From Aphrophora alni (lineage: Eukaryota > Arthropoda > Insecta > Hemiptera > Aphrophoridae): DNA of 64,000 nt. The notes beneath the pieces are model-generated. The model did not search any database, had not been told where the DNA came from, and saw only the letters and a list, made by a program, of their open reading frames with translations. Location: NCBI GenBank assembly GCA_963513935.1, contig OY740776.1, positions 10,508,724 to 10,572,723 of the forward strand. Direction: 5' to 3'. Positions 1 to 13,300 of this stretch are shown here, one piece after another (position 1 is the first letter of the stretch; each line of letters opens with the position of its first letter). The translations under genes were made by a program, and so were the position numbers.

Positions 1-262
1 AAATCAATTATTCATTACATTAATTTTTTTAAGCAATTTAATTTTCAGTTTGATTGCATATATTTACTATGGTTTATATTTTATTTATGTTATTTAAATT
101 ATTTATCTGTTGATAATATTTAAGGGAAGGCATTTATTATTATTATATTTAGAAGTATTTCCAAAATACCTATACTAGATAAATAGTGAAATAAGAGAAT
201 TTGATTTTTATGGTGTATACAATACCTTATGTCTTGATGAATTCTTTCATACGTCTTTAAGG

Positions 263-470
263 TAATGGAATCCGTGGCTGTGAGCCAAAGTAACATGTTC
301 TCGCCTTGTGTTTGGCTTATTGAGCAAAATCTTATATACGATTGAATATGAGAAATTGTGTCATTTGCATTGCATGCAAGATTATGTGTTTGTTGGGTGA
401 ATATAATATTTTCTATTTCCGCTATTTTAATAGAATATTTATTTTCTAGCGCTGAGAGAGAAATGAAATA
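263..470 (+). repeat. Dispersed repeat, family G (copy 1)
   Basis: A block opening with TGGCTGTGAGCCAAAG followed by AACATGTTCTCG recurs at 13108 and 21405 in the same orientation. Similarity continues patchily for about 200-400 bp, including a CTATTTCC..ATTTTA block. No coding potential is seen. Probably a non-autonomous mobile element or the untranslated part of one; the class is unknown. The flanking stretches 1-262 and 471-914 are AT-rich with no recognisable gene. Confidence 0.55.
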
Positions 471-914
471 ATTGTGTTGTTAGTTATAAAAGCTATTGTT
501 TTTGTGCAAACTATAAAAATGTTTCTACAGTTGTGATATCATTTATAGGAATTTCGAAGCCTAAGGCTGTGATACCGAGCACTGATCCTACCCTTAGGAG
601 TAATTTGACATTACTCACAGTCACAGTATATACATATGGGTCCAGGAGGTTGCAATTTGTGTGTGATTCTCTTACAATTTGATAAGCAAGGCTCGGATTT
701 ACAAATCTTTGGAGACGTTGTGTAACTAAATATTCAATTATCTACATAACAGGGGTTAACTAGACCCCTGTTTACCCTTTTGGTATTACTGTACAGATGT
801 TTTAAGCATAATGTCTCACCATCAAATCCATAATATTAAAAAATACAAAGTCGCGTACATTAAATTGTCACTCACTCAAACTGGAGGTAGTTTTTACGGT
901 TAAATTAAATATCT

Positions 915-985
915 AATGCACACACACACATACATACACATATATATACATACATACACACGCGCACACACGCACACATAGGTGC
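915..985. repeat. (CA)n/(TA)n-rich microsatellite
   Basis: Mixed CA, CATA and CGCA tandem dinucleotides. It lies immediately next to the 3' end of the minus-strand LINE remnant at 986-1600, so it may be that element's insertion target or its tail. Confidence 0.8.
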
Positions 986-1600
986 GCGCATGAATATTAA
1001 ATGATTTTATTTATTTATTCATATTATGGCCGTAGACAGAATCAATTGTATAGCACAGCAATAGTCAATTTAAAATAATACACAAGCAATACAACAAATA
1101 TATCAACATAATCAATCAATACACACTAGACAAAATACAAAACACAAAACACAAAACAACATTTCAAAAAAATAATTCCAATAATCGATTAACCAAAAAA
1201 CCGAACAAAATAGTGACCGACAAAGGTAAATTAATTAACGCACACAATACAGACACATCTAAGTATAATTACAACAGTATATATATAAATTTAGACACAA
1301 AGGAGAGAAAGAGACCACGTTCATCAAGTCAAGGCCACACAAACTCCTCCACAGAGTAAAAGGATCTAGACAATAGTAGTTGTCTAAGGCTGTTTTTAAA
1401 TGATAAAACAATCCTGATGGTTTATCTATGGGAGCTTGTTTATCAGTCTAGCAACAGCCTGGGAAGGAAGTTTGCTTTATGAATTTAATCTATGCTGTCC
1501 AGCAAAATAACTACTTGCTTGTCTAGTGCTAAAATTATGTAGATCTTTAATTTGGATACGCTCAGTTTTGAACCTGTAGTAGAGTATCAACTCAAGTATA
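986..1600 (-). mobile_element. 5'-truncated LINE (non-LTR retrotransposon) 3' end
   Basis: On the minus strand, the C-terminal tail of a reverse-transcriptase ORF (about 1560-1329) is followed by an A/T-rich 3' UTR that ends at about 986 against a (CA)n tract. The UTR holds runs of AACACAAA type and an AATAAATAAAT stretch near its end. The 5' truncation and the terminal simple repeat are what LINEs show. The element is dead. The clade (Jockey/CR1/R1-like) is inferred only from the C-terminal motif. Confidence 0.6.
1329..1560 (-). pseudogene. LINE reverse transcriptase C-terminus, degenerate
   Basis: Minus-strand translation gives NFSTRQASSYFAGQHRLNS, a stop, then SKLPSQAVARLINKLP, another stop, and after a one-base slip LLLSRSFYSVEEF before a final stop. 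The series basic patch - xxNKLPxxI - xFKxxLxxxLLxxxFYSVxEF is the familiar extreme C-terminus of insect Jockey-superfamily reverse transcriptases, downstream of the catalytic fingers and palm. At least two internal stops and a frame slip show it is a relic. The polymerase core (FADD region) is absent because the copy is 5'-truncated near 1600. Confidence 0.6.
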
Positions 1601-1604
1601 TGAT

Positions 1605-1725
1605 GATAGAATAAAACTCGAACACAATATCTCACAAAAAATACGTTTACTTAATCAAACGCATTTCAACGACAAAGTCGCCATCCTCAATGACACATTG
1701 TATATAACTTAATATATACTCCGGA
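1605..1725 (-). repeat. Penelope-like terminal motif repeat (copy 1)
   Basis: About 95 bp closely match 61096-61195. The minus strand reads GAGGATGGCGACTTTGTCG then TTGAAATGCG, i.e. a small CGAC/GTCG hairpin followed by a GAAA-type box. Such ends are familiar from Penelope-like retroelement terminal repeats; the assignment is by motif memory only. Confidence 0.45.
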
Positions 1726-3596
1726 GTGTGACAACTCCAAATTCTTTAACCACAACCCTACATAACAGCTGTTTTAAGACCTGCATAAGCCTTGTAGCTA
1801 ATTTTTTTTTTCAGAACAAAAGCTCTGCATATCAGAATTGACACATCTCCCAAAGGAGAGTTCCACTTTTCAGATGCTAATTAAAGCGAAACTTTATCTA
1901 AAACACGATCTACACTAGTAAATTGACTGACTAGTTGATACAATAACCTCCCTCCACTGAGACAATAAACGGATCTATTGCTCAGAATAGCAACCATTCA
2001 ACCAAATCGAAGGTCCTTGGGTACAATCCTATTGGCTTTTATCTTTCTGCGATAACATAGGTGAAATTTAATTTGTGTGCGTGTGCGTATGTACGTGGTT
2101 GCGCGTGGGAAAACGCATGTACGGATCGGATAAAAGGAAACAATAAATAAATTAGAAAAGTAGACAACACAACAATGGATGACGTAAATAAACTACCGTC
2201 GGACATTGCAGGATTTACTTCCTGAAATTTAAAATCATCTCATTTTTTTTTACATTTAGCAACCAATTTTTATCGTGTCAGCATTTGAGACAAATTGGAA
2301 AAAAAATTTATATTTCTAGAACGTATGAAATATACTCATTCACAAAGAGAAAATGTTTTAATAGTCAATTACATCTATTCCATTTATTATTTCATTTTCC
2401 CCTTTTTACAAATACGTTCTTTGGAAAAGAATAAAAATTCGTTCCATGAAAAGAATAAAGAGATAAATCCCTTAACGCTTATGTTGGATTAAAAATACAC
2501 AAAACAGAAAAAAACGTTGACACCGTCTCTAAGGGTTGTTGTATTTTCCTTGTTTCCTTTTATAAACAAACTTCATGTTTCATTATTTAAATTGATACAA
2601 CTGACATGTCCAACTGAAAGACTATCAACACAACTCAGTTATTTTGTAGGACAAAATATATACCGGCATGACAGGACTACGTCTGGTGTTTATATCCATT
2701 CACTCATCAGAACTTTGTCTTTGCTTTTTAAATATGCAGTTAGCCAACCAGATTTTTTTTTTTTTTTTTTCAGAAAAATAATTTTCACGTAATTGTAAAA
2801 CTTATCTTGAATAATAAATTGGACTTTGTATCATTATAGAGCTGAAAAGCCTAATATCTCAAAATCCACCCTACCAATATCGTTTAATTTTTTTTTTTTT
2901 TTTTTTTTTTTTTTGAAATGTGTACATCAATTATGTCAAGCAATAATTAGAAAACAAAGCTTACATTAACATTGACAGCTGTCATTATGGGACAATCGAA
3001 GTGTATGTAAATATTTTAAAGGTAATTCCTTTTGAATTCACATCTATCAACTCATATCCGTTAAGAAATACTGTAGGGGGGGGGGGCTTAGTAATAAAGA
3101 AAAATACATTTTGTGCGTTATCTAAAGCGGCGTAGCGTGATTAACAGCATCATCTTTATCTCCCTGAACCTTGGACTCATTCTTTTTGAGTCTGATAGCG
3201 TTGATTTTTCCGTTTAACAGTTTTCATTCATTCAATGGACATTAAAAAAATTAAGATGGCAACAAATATTTTCCAACTTTTAGAAATGTAGTTTTGTGAG
3301 GACATTTGTGTTCAATTGATAGAAATATTGTTTAATTGTTTCTCAACACGTGTTATAAATGTGTCAAGCTTATAAATGTGTACAAATTCTGGTACAACTA
3401 AACACCTAAAGTCTATTAAACACGGTCTCTGTACAGCCAGAAATGAGGTTAACTGCCGACCTATATATTAAATCAATATATGCTTTGCTATACACTATAT
3501 TTACATCTTGTTTTTATTGCCTTCGTCACTTTACATTAAATCCACTTTATGTCTTATTTTGTGTTAATAAACTCTGTTTTATTGTTTGACGTTACC
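1726..3596. other. AT-rich stretch without a recognisable gene
   Basis: Contains poly-T runs (about 2751-2770 and 2888-2914) and a G9 run near 3076. A diverged segment at about 2440-2600 resembles 25310-25480 and 42900-43060 (shared AAACAAACTTCATGTTTC). The two small open frames here (2295-2492, 2517-2792) have no motif and look random. Confidence 0.6.
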
Positions 3597-6500
3597 CTGA
3601 GAGAATTCTTGGTATATTTTCAGGACAGGCAATCATAAACAACACATTTCAGATATTTATCTGAGAGAATTGTTGGTATATTTTCAGGATAGGATATCTT
3701 AAATAATACATTTCAGATATTTCTCTGACAGAATTCTTGGTATATTTTCAGGACAGGCAATCATAAACAACACATTTCAGATATTTATCTGAGAGAATTG
3801 TTGGTATATTTTCAGGATAGGATATCTTAAATAATACATTTCAGATATTTCTCTGAGAGAATTGTTGGTATATTTTCAGGATAGGATATCTTAAATAATA
3901 CATTTCAAATATTTATCTCAGAGAATTCTTGGTATATTTTCAGGACAGGCAATCATAAACAACACATTTCAGATATTTATCTGAGAGAATTGTTGGTATA
4001 TTTTCAGGATAGGATATCTTAAATAATACATTTCAGATATTTCTCTGACAGAATTCTTGGTATATTTTCAGGATAGGATATCTTAAATAATACATTTCAG
4101 ATATTTCTCTGACAGAATTCTTGGTATATTTTCAGGACAGGCAATCATAAACAACACATTTCAGATATTTATCTGAGAAAATTGTTGGTATATTTTCAGG
4201 ATAGGATATCTTAAATAATACATTTCAGATATTTCTCTGACAGAATTCTTGGTATATTTTCAGGACAGGCAATCATAAACAACACATTTCAGATATTTAT
4301 CTGAGAAAATTGTTGGTATATTTTCAGGATAGGATATCTTAAATAATACATTTCAGATATTTCTCTGACAGAATTCTTGGTATATTTTCAGGACAGGCAA
4401 TCATAAACAACACATTTCAGATATTTATCTGAGAGAATTGTTGGTATATTTTCAGGATAGGATATCTTAAATAATACATTTCAGATATTTCTCTGACAGA
4501 ATTCTTGGTATATTTTCAGGACAGGCAATCATAAACAACACATTTCAGATATTTATCTGAGAGAATTGTTGGTATATTTTCAGGATAGGATATCTTAAAT
4601 AATACATTTCAGATATTTCTCTGACAGAATTCTTGGTATATTTTCAGGACAGGCAATCATAAACAACACATTTCAGATATTTATCTGAGAGAATTGTTGG
4701 TATATTTTCAGGATAGGATATCTTAAATAATACATTTCAGATATTTCTCTGACAGAATTCTTGGTATATTTTCAGGACAGGCAATCATAAACAACACATT
4801 TCAGATATTTATCTGAGAGAATTGTTGGTATATTTTCAGGATAGGATATCTTAAATAATACATTTCAGATATTTCTCTGACAGAATTCTTGGTATATTTT
4901 CAGGACAGGCAATCATAAACAACACATTTCAGATATTTATCTGAGAGAATTGTTGGTATATTTTCAGGATAAGATATCTTAAATAATACATTTCAGATAT
5001 TTCTCTGACAGAATTCTTGGTATATTTTCAGGACAGGCAATCATAAACAACACATTTCAGATATTTATCTGAGAGAACTGTTGGTATATTTTCAGGATAG
5101 GATATCTTAAATAATACATTTCAGATATTTCTCTGACAGAATTCTTGGTATATTTTCAGGACAGGCAATCATAAACAACACATTTCAGATATTTATCTGA
5201 GAGAATTGTTGGTATATTTTCAGGATAGGATATCTTAAATAATACATTTCAGATATTTCTCTGACAGAATTCTTGGTATATTTTCAGGACAGGCAATCAT
5301 AAACAACACATTTCAGATATTTATCTGAGAGAATTGTTGGTATATTTTCAGGATAGGATATCTTAAATAATACATTTCAGATATTTCTCTGACAGAATTC
5401 TTGGTATATTTTCAGGACAGGGAATCATAAACAACACATTTCAGATATTTATCTGAGAGAATTGTTGGTATATTTTCAGGATAGGATATCTTAAATAATA
5501 CATTTCAGATATTTCTTTGAGAGAATTGTTGGTATATTTTCAGGACAGGCAATCATAAACAACACATTTCAAATATTTATCTGAGAGAATTGTTGGTATA
5601 TATTCAGGACAGCCAATCATCAATGACACTATCAGATAATTATCTGAGAGAATTGTTGGTATATTTTCAGGATAGGATATCTTAAATAATACATTTCAGA
5701 TATTTCTCTGAGAGAATTGTTGGTATATTTTCAGGATAGGATATCTTAAATAATACATTTCAAATATTTATCTCAGAGAATTCTTGGTATATTTTCAGGA
5801 CAGGCAATCATAAACAACACATTTCAGATATTTATCTGAGAGAATTGTTGGTATATTTTCAGGATAGGATATCTTAAATAATACATTTCAGATATTTCTC
5901 TGACAGTATTCTTGGTATATTTTCAGGACAGGCAATCATAAACAACACATTTCAGATATTTATCTGAGAGAATTGTTGGTATATTTTCAGGATAGGATAT
6001 CTTAAATAATACATTTCAGATATTTCTCTGACAGAATTCTTGGTATATTTTCAGGACAATCAATCATAAACAACACATTTCAGATATTTATCTGAGAGAA
6101 TTGTTGGTATATTTTCAGGATAGGATATCTTAAATAATACATTTCAGATATTTCTTTGAGAGAATTGTTGGTATATTTTCAGGACAGGCAATCATAAACA
6201 ACACATTTCAAATATTTATCTGAGAGAATTGTTGGTATATATTCAGGACAGCCAATCATCAATGACACTATCAGGTAATTATCTGAGAGAATTGTTGGTA
6301 TATTTTCAGGATAGGATATCATAAACAACACATTTCAGATATTTCTCTGACAGAATTCTTGGTATATTTTCAGGACAGGCAATCATAAACAACACATTTC
6401 AGATATTTATCTGAGAGAATTGTTGGTATATTTTCAGGATAGGATATCTTAAATAATACATTTCAGATATTTCTCTGACAGAATTCTTGGTATATTTTCA

Positions 6501-9500
6501 GGACAGGCAATCATAAACAACACATTTCAGATATTTATCTGAGAGAATTGTTGGTATATTTTCAGGATAGGATATCTTAAATAATACATTTCAGATATTT
6601 CTTTGAGAGAATTGTTGGTATATTTTCAGGACAGGCAATCATAAACAACACATTTCAAATATTTATCTGAGAGAATTGTTGGTATATATTCAGGACAGCC
6701 AATCATCAATGACACTATCAGATAATTATCTGAGAGAATTGTTGGTATATTTTCAGGATAGGATATCTTAAATAATACATTTCAGATATTTCTCTGAGAG
6801 AATTGTTGGTATATTTTCAGGATAGGATATCTTAAATAATACATTTCAAATATTTATCTCAGAGAATTCTTGGTATATTTTCAGGACAGGCAATCATAAA
6901 CAACACATTTCAGATATTTATCTGAGAGAATTGTTGGTATATTTTCAGGATAGGATATCTTAAATAATACATTTCAGATATTTCTCTGACAGAATTCTTG
7001 GTATATTTTCAGGACAGGCAATCATAAACAACACATTTCAGATATTTATCTGAGAGAATTGTTGGTATATTTTCAGGATAGGATATCTTAAATAATACAT
7101 TTCAGATATTTCTCTGACAGAATTCTTGGTATATTTTCAGGACAGGCAATCATAAACAACACATTTCAGATATTTATCTGAGAGAATTGTTGGTATATTT
7201 TCAGGATAGGATATCTTAAATAATACATTTCAGATATTTCTTTGAGAGAATTGTTGGTATATTTTCAGGACAGGCAATCATAAACAACACATTTCAAATA
7301 TTTATCTGAGAGAATTGTTGGTATATATTCAGGACAGCCAATCATCAATGACACTATCAGATAATTATCTGAGAGAATTGTTGGTATATTTTCAGGATAG
7401 GATATCATAAACAACACATTTCAGATATTTCTCTGACAGAATTCTTGGTATATTTTCAGGACAGGCAATCATAAACAACACATTTCAGATATTTATCTGA
7501 GAGAATTGTTGGTATATTTTCAGGATAGGATATCTTAAATAATACATTTCAGATATTTCTCTGACAGAATTCTTGGTATATATTCAGGACAGCCAATCAT
7601 CAATGACACTATCAGATAATTATCTGAGAGAATTGTTGGTATATTTTCAGGATAGGATATCATAAACAACACATTTCAGATATTTCTCTGACAGAATTCT
7701 TGGTATATTTTCAGGACAGGCAATCATAAACAACACATTTCAGATATTTATCTGAGAGAATTGTTGGTATATTTTCAGGATAGGATATCTTAAATAATAC
7801 ATTTCAGATATTTCTCTGACAGAATTCTTGGTATATTTTCAGGACAGGCAATCATAAACAACACATTTCAGATATTTATCTGAGAGAATTGTTGGTATAT
7901 TTTCAGGATAGGATATCTTAAATAATACATTTCAGATATTTCTTTGAGAGAATTGTTGGTATATTTTCAGGACAGGCAATCATAAACAACACATTTCAAA
8001 TATTTATCTGAGAGAATTGTTGGTATATTTTCAGGATAGGATATCTTAAATAATACATTTCAGATATTTCTCTGACAGAATTCTTGGTATATTTTCAGGA
8101 CAGGCAATCATAAACAACACATTTCAGATATTTATCTGAGAGAATTGTTGGTATATTTTCAGGATAGGATATCTTAAATAATACATTTCAGATATTTCTC
8201 TGACAGAATTCTTGGTATATTTTCAGGACAGGCAATCATAAACAACACATTTCAGATATTTATCTGAGAGAATTGTTGGTATATTTTCAGGATAGGATAT
8301 CTTAAATAATACATTTCAGATATTTCTCTGACAGAATTCTTGGTATATTTTCAGGACAGGCAATCATAAACAACACATTTCAGATATTTATCTGAGAGAA
8401 TTGTTGGTATATTTTCAGGATAGGATATCTTAAATAATACATTTCAGATATTTCTCTGACAGAATTCTTGGTATATTTTCAGGACAGGCAATCATAAACA
8501 ACACATTTCAGATATTTATCTGAGAGAATTGTTGGTATATTTTCAGGATAGGATATCTTAAATAATACATTTCAGATATTTCTTTGAGAGAATTGTTGGT
8601 ATATTTTCAGGACAGGCAATCATAAACAACACATTTCAAATATTTATCTGAGAGAATTGTTGGTATATATTCAGGACAGCCAATCATCAATGACACCATC
8701 AGATAATTATCTGAGAGAATTGTTGGTACATTTTCAGGATAGGATATCCTAAATAATACATTTCAGATATTTCTCTGAGAGAATTGTTGGTATATTTTCA
8801 GGACAGGCAATCATAAACAACACATTTCAAATATTTATCTGAGAGAATTGTTGGTATATATTCAGAACAGCAAATCATCAATGACACTATCAGATATTTA
8901 TCTGAGAGAATTGTTGGTATATTTTCAGGATAGGATATCTTAAATAATACATTTCAGATATTTCTCTGAGAGAATTGTTGGTATATTTTCAGGATAGGAT
9001 ATCTTAAATAATACATTTCAAATATTTATCTGAGAGAATTGTTGGTATATATTCAGGACAGCCAATCATCAATGACACTATCAGATATTTCTCTGAGAGA
9101 ATTGTTGGTATATTTTCAGGATAGGATATCTTAAATAATACATTTCAAATATTTATCTGAGAGAATTGTTGGTATATTTTCAGGACAGCCAATCATAAAC
9201 AACACATTTAAGATATTTATCTGAGAGAATTGTTGGTATATTTTCAGGACAGCCAATCATCAATAACACATTTCAGATATTTATCTGAGAAAATTGTTGG
9301 TATATTTTCAGGACAGGCAATCATAAACAACACATTTAAGATATTTATCTGAGAGAATTGTTGGTATATTTTCAGGACAGCCAATCATCAATAACACATT
9401 TCATATATTTATATCGAAGAATTGTTGATAGATTTTCAGGACAGCCAATTGAATATCCAATAATTCATTTCAGATAGTTTTTGAGAGAATTGTTGGTATA

Positions 9501-9660
9501 TTTTCAGGACAGCCAATCTTGTATAGTACTTTTCAGATATTTATCTGGAAGAATTGTTGGTATATTGCAAAGACAGCCAATCATAAACAATACTTTTGAA
9601 ATATTTCTCTGAGAGAATTGATGGTATATCTTCAGAACAACCAATCATCAAAGTTCATCA
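3597..9660 (+). repeat. 64-bp satellite array, 128-bp dimeric higher-order repeat
   Basis: About 95 tandem monomers of 64 bp; successive CTGAGAGAATT starts lie at 3597, 3661 and 3725. Two main types alternate. Type A has GAATTCTTGG and AGGCAATCATAAACAACAC; type B has GAATTGTTGG and GATATCTTAAATAATAC. A third 63-bp type C (CAGCCAATCATCAATGACAC) appears at intervals. A-type boundaries carry the inverted repeat CAGATATTTATCTG. The left edge is sharp; the last roughly 270 bp (9390-9660) are strongly diverged. No open frame spans it. It is satellite DNA; any centromeric or heterochromatic role is unknown. Confidence 0.97.
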
Positions 9661-10299
9661 ATAATAGAATTCAGACAATATAAAATATTTTATATGGTTA
9701 TTCCATTTACACACTTTTTGTTGTCAAATTGGAACAGAACATCGTTAGAAATCGTAAATATTTTAGTTTCAATAAAATCTCTTAATTCCTTTTTAAAATC
9801 TCACGTTTTAAATTTATTTTTGGAGGATTCTACGAGCAAACATTGCTAAAGCTTCAAACCAATCCCATCTCAAACCCAAATTACAAAATAAATTATTAAA
9901 AATTTCATCAAAAATAGACGATTATTAGAAATAGTAATAAACGTGTATTGTTACCTCTAAAGCGATTGGCATCAACATCCAATCGTTAAACGTGATGATA
10001 TATAAATCGTGTATTATATTAATATACATCTTCTACATGTTCAGGCAGCTATTACTTTCTTTCATTTGGCGGATTTTAACGATTCTCTTTTATATTTTCC
10101 TTTTTCCTTTCCCGCTGTAATTATTTTGTTAAAACGTAATATATTATCAAATATGGTTTATTAATATAGTTTGTAGTAGTATTATATAAGTATTTCAAAG
10201 CAGTGTTTGTGGTGTGCTGTTGTAGTGAGGAAAAGTCGTTAAGAACCCTCTACCTCGACTGAACCTACAATGGTTACCAGAGGAGATTTAAGATATTAA
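9661..10299. other. AT-rich stretch, nothing recognised
   Basis: Unique-looking AT-rich DNA bordering the decayed right edge of the 64-bp satellite. No frame longer than background and no RNA gene is seen. Confidence 0.6.
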
Positions 10300-10304
10300 T
10301 ATAT

Positions 10305-10460
10305 TTAATTAAGAGGCAAAGTTAAGTCCTCTCTACTACTTAACCTCATACAAAAAAAATACATTTAAAAATGTGTATGAAATGAAACTAAAATAACAAT
10401 ATAAACCGTTAAAATAAAATAATAACAATAAATACAAAATCAAAATTCCTCTGACGAAAA
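10305..10460 (-). mobile_element. LINE 3' UTR fragment with terminal stem-loop
   Basis: TTAAGTCCTCTCTAC flanked by GTTAAG and CTTAAC aligns with the 3' end at 33178-33240, followed by the same kind of A-rich spacer. It would be the minus-strand 3' terminus of a non-LTR element whose body is missing. The stem pair GTTAAG/CTTAAC differs from GTTAGG/CCTAAC at 33190 by a compensatory change. Confidence 0.45.
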
Positions 10461-10889
10461 TGTACAAACAACGAAGAGATTTTATTTAGGCATAAACAAA
10501 AATCCAATTATAAAAAAAAGAAAGAAATGTAAAATATAATAATATTATTAATAGATTTGGAGAGTTCAGGAAGAGAATGAATTAACTAAATTTTATAATA
10601 TTGAAGAAAAATCAATGGGACGGAACTGGTATATAAATACCAATCCTCTGTTTAGAGCGAGGATGAAGAATTAGAAAAAAAAAGATTGAGAAAGTTGTTG
10701 TAGTACAAAGACAGCACTGAAAAGAGTAACTCATATACCTGGAGTCAGCACTCCCCAAATTATGAAAAGAGTAGTCCTTGCTGTCAAAGTTAAAAGTTTA
10801 ATAATTCCCGTATGGCTCAACAATTTGTGAAAAGTTTAGGCTTTTTAATCAAATAATGTGTTGTCATAATATCGAGTTCTCACACCGTA

Positions 10890-11035
10890 AATCCAGCCTT
10901 TGCTTCCAATCTTACAACTTACTATGTTGGGCCAACAACGTAACTTTAAACCCCATAGGGATTTAAACCCGGGTCCTTGCATATAACAAACGAGAGTGCT
11001 AGCCACTAGACCATTGTCTACTCTAATGATATCTT
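10890..11035 (-). mobile_element. tRNA-derived SINE head
   Basis: The minus strand shows an A-box-like GGTCTAGTGGCTAGCACTC (10994-11012) and a B-box-like GGGTTTAAATCCC (10958-10970), spaced as in a tRNA gene. The intervening anticodon arm does not fold cleanly, so a SINE or tRNA pseudogene is more likely than a working tRNA. A Pol III promoter is implied, but activity is unknown. Confidence 0.5.
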
Positions 11036-11239
11036 GGTTACTTTTGAAATTTTAAAAAAATGTTAAATTCACTCTCAGAAAAAGGTACAACAGTATATTT
11101 TGAATTAAATTTGTACGGTTTTTATTTTTTGATAAATATACAATGACTCTAAATTTGTGTGAGATCATACTTACCGAAACGTCTCTATGCTTGGTTGTTT
11201 TGTGTTGTGTGCTACTTATCTCTGTGGGTGTATGGAGAG

Positions 11240-11640
11240 ATATTAATAGTATATGTCATCACTAGGACCAAAAGTAAAGCTGTTCGATACAAGCTCAAGT
11301 TTAACGTAAAATGAGCGAGGATAGAAAAGCTTCTTTTGGTCCAAGTGATGAACTATATTTTAAGTTATACTGCAAATAATATAAGAAAACATTTTCACAA
11401 ACACTAAAAATGTTATAACCTATTTACCTTCAAATCGATAGTAACAGCTGTTTTAACGGTTAATTGAGAGTATCGGTTGTTTTACTATCGTTAATTAATT
11501 CGTATAAACTAAGTAACAGCTCAAGACCTCGACCTCAGCTGATGTTTTTAGGTCCTAGGACTAAAAAGAACAACTTTAGCATCTCAATGCATGTACTGAA
11601 AACAGCTGTTTTTGAAGCAGTATGACATAAAAATATTTTG
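11240..11640 (+). mobile_element. Dispersed snapback repeat, family R (copy 1)
   Basis: About 400 bp homologous to 34045-34478 and 46870-47306. It opens with an inverted repeat: TCATCACTAGGACC at 11257 against GGTCCAAGTGATGA ending at 11353. This copy lacks the GGCGGAGCC-rich loop of the other two. Downstream blocks (AACAGCTGTTTTAAC, GTCCTAGGAC) are shared by all three. Non-autonomous DNA element is the likely class. Confidence 0.65.
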
Positions 11641-13099
11641 TATTGTAAAAGACGAGAGAAGCATGTATATCCAGTAGGGTCCTTCACATGTAGGAATAAA
11701 TGAACACGAAGCAGCCGAACATCTGGCAAAAATCCACAACTTTGCATTGGGGGGGGATATCATTTAACTTCAAGACAGTTGGAAGATTGAGAAGTTCTCG
11801 AAGGATGTCAACATTGCAACTTCTAGCAATAAACAGTGAAAGGAAATAGAAACCTTTTAGGATAAAAACAAAACTTCCTAAAAAAGCGGCGTTCACAAAC
11901 TATAGACGCACCTTCATAGCAATTAACATTCACAAATCTCACCACGATACAAAGAATCTAACACACTTATGAATAAAGATCAGAGAGTAATGAAGTACCA
12001 ACCAAAACTATATTGAGATGCCTAAACACGAATGGAGTAAGCCACAAATCTGCCTTTAGGAAACAACAGCATTATCCAAGCTTTGAATAAATTTATATTA
12101 AAATTAAACGTCGAACCAAAGTTCCGCTGTTTTTTATCGTAACGTTTTATTAACGTCACCCCGACTTTAAAATAACAAAGAGCTTTTTTATGTCTTTCTT
12201 TTATTACCAAGCCGTCAACAGTTTATGTCTTTATCACAAAGTGTTTTGTGATGGCTAAACTTTAACTCAGCGTAATTTTCAGAAAATAAATTTGTAGCTC
12301 TCTGTATTGTAATCCAAAATAAAAAATTGATTCTTCAAATATTAGACCAAGCGACTTCTCTTCCCTCTAAGATAATACTGTCTTAGGAATTCTCCTTTCA
12401 TACATTTACATGATTATTCTAATTCTACCTTAATTACTACAATACTGGACCTGTCATATTTGAAATAAAATTCAATTAAAACAGTGTAATCTACATAGTG
12501 TTAACAATAAATGTTCTAAATAAACAAAAACTTGACAATAACACATCATCTATAGCTTATTTCAATTTGTAAAAAGTATTGCCTTTTTTAATTACCTTCT
12601 ATTAGATAATATAGGCGAGACTAGAGTTTTATAAATTCAAAACCGCGTGTGTCTCACAAATGAATTTATTGTTTCTAAGTTTATTTGATAGACAAAATTA
12701 GGACTACAGGATAACAAACAATTCTCAGATTTGTGTTCTGTTTGTTTGTTATCCTGTATAATTTTTCTCATAAGTCAAGCTCAAAATTTAATAAAAATTA
12801 GGACTGTTATTAAGACCTTTCATCCACTTAAGCCTATATGCTTATGTAAACTGTACAAATAAAACAATTAATACAAGATAGGTTATTTACAATAATATAA
12901 TATGAAGGCTTATCTTACTTGGAATTAGATGTTTTATTTTGGAGGTATAAATATAGATTTTCAAATACGATTGTAGACATTCCGCATATTCAGCCATACC
13001 TGAAATTCCACAAGAAAATATAATTAACAATAGGAGAAGGTTTTATTGGGCAAAAACACATTACAAAAAACTTGCACTCATCTTGAAACCTTTTAATAT
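11641..13099. other. AT-rich stretch; one small inverted repeat
   Basis: No gene recognised. A perfect 15-16-bp inverted repeat (TACAGGATAACAAACA and its complement) spans 12705-12758 with a roughly 20-base loop. Minus-strand frames at 11535-12210 overlap each other and carry no motif. Confidence 0.55.
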
Positions 13100-13300
13100 G
13101 AGAGGTATTTCTAAAGTAATAGAATCCTTGGCTTGTGAACCAAAGAAACATGTACTCCTCTTGTACTATTGTGTGCTAGATATTCTGTAAATATTTTATA
13201 TCTGGTGTGGAAATAGAACAGTTTCAATTTTTACTATTTGAGTATACGACTTCATGCTTGGATAGAGGAAACCAATTATTATTTAAAAGGTAAAGTTAAG
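13100..13300 (+). repeat. Dispersed repeat, family G (copy 2, diverged)
   Basis: AATCCTTGGCTTGTGAACCA and AACATGTACTCCTCTTGT match the copies at 263 and 21405 with several substitutions. Near 13286 it runs into AAGGTAAAGTTAAG, resembling the LINE 3' stem-loop end at 10305. Confidence 0.5.

Noticed and set aside
3597..9660. CRISPR-like array
   Set aside because: The monomers are contiguous and similar throughout, with no unique spacers. This is satellite DNA in a eukaryotic context.
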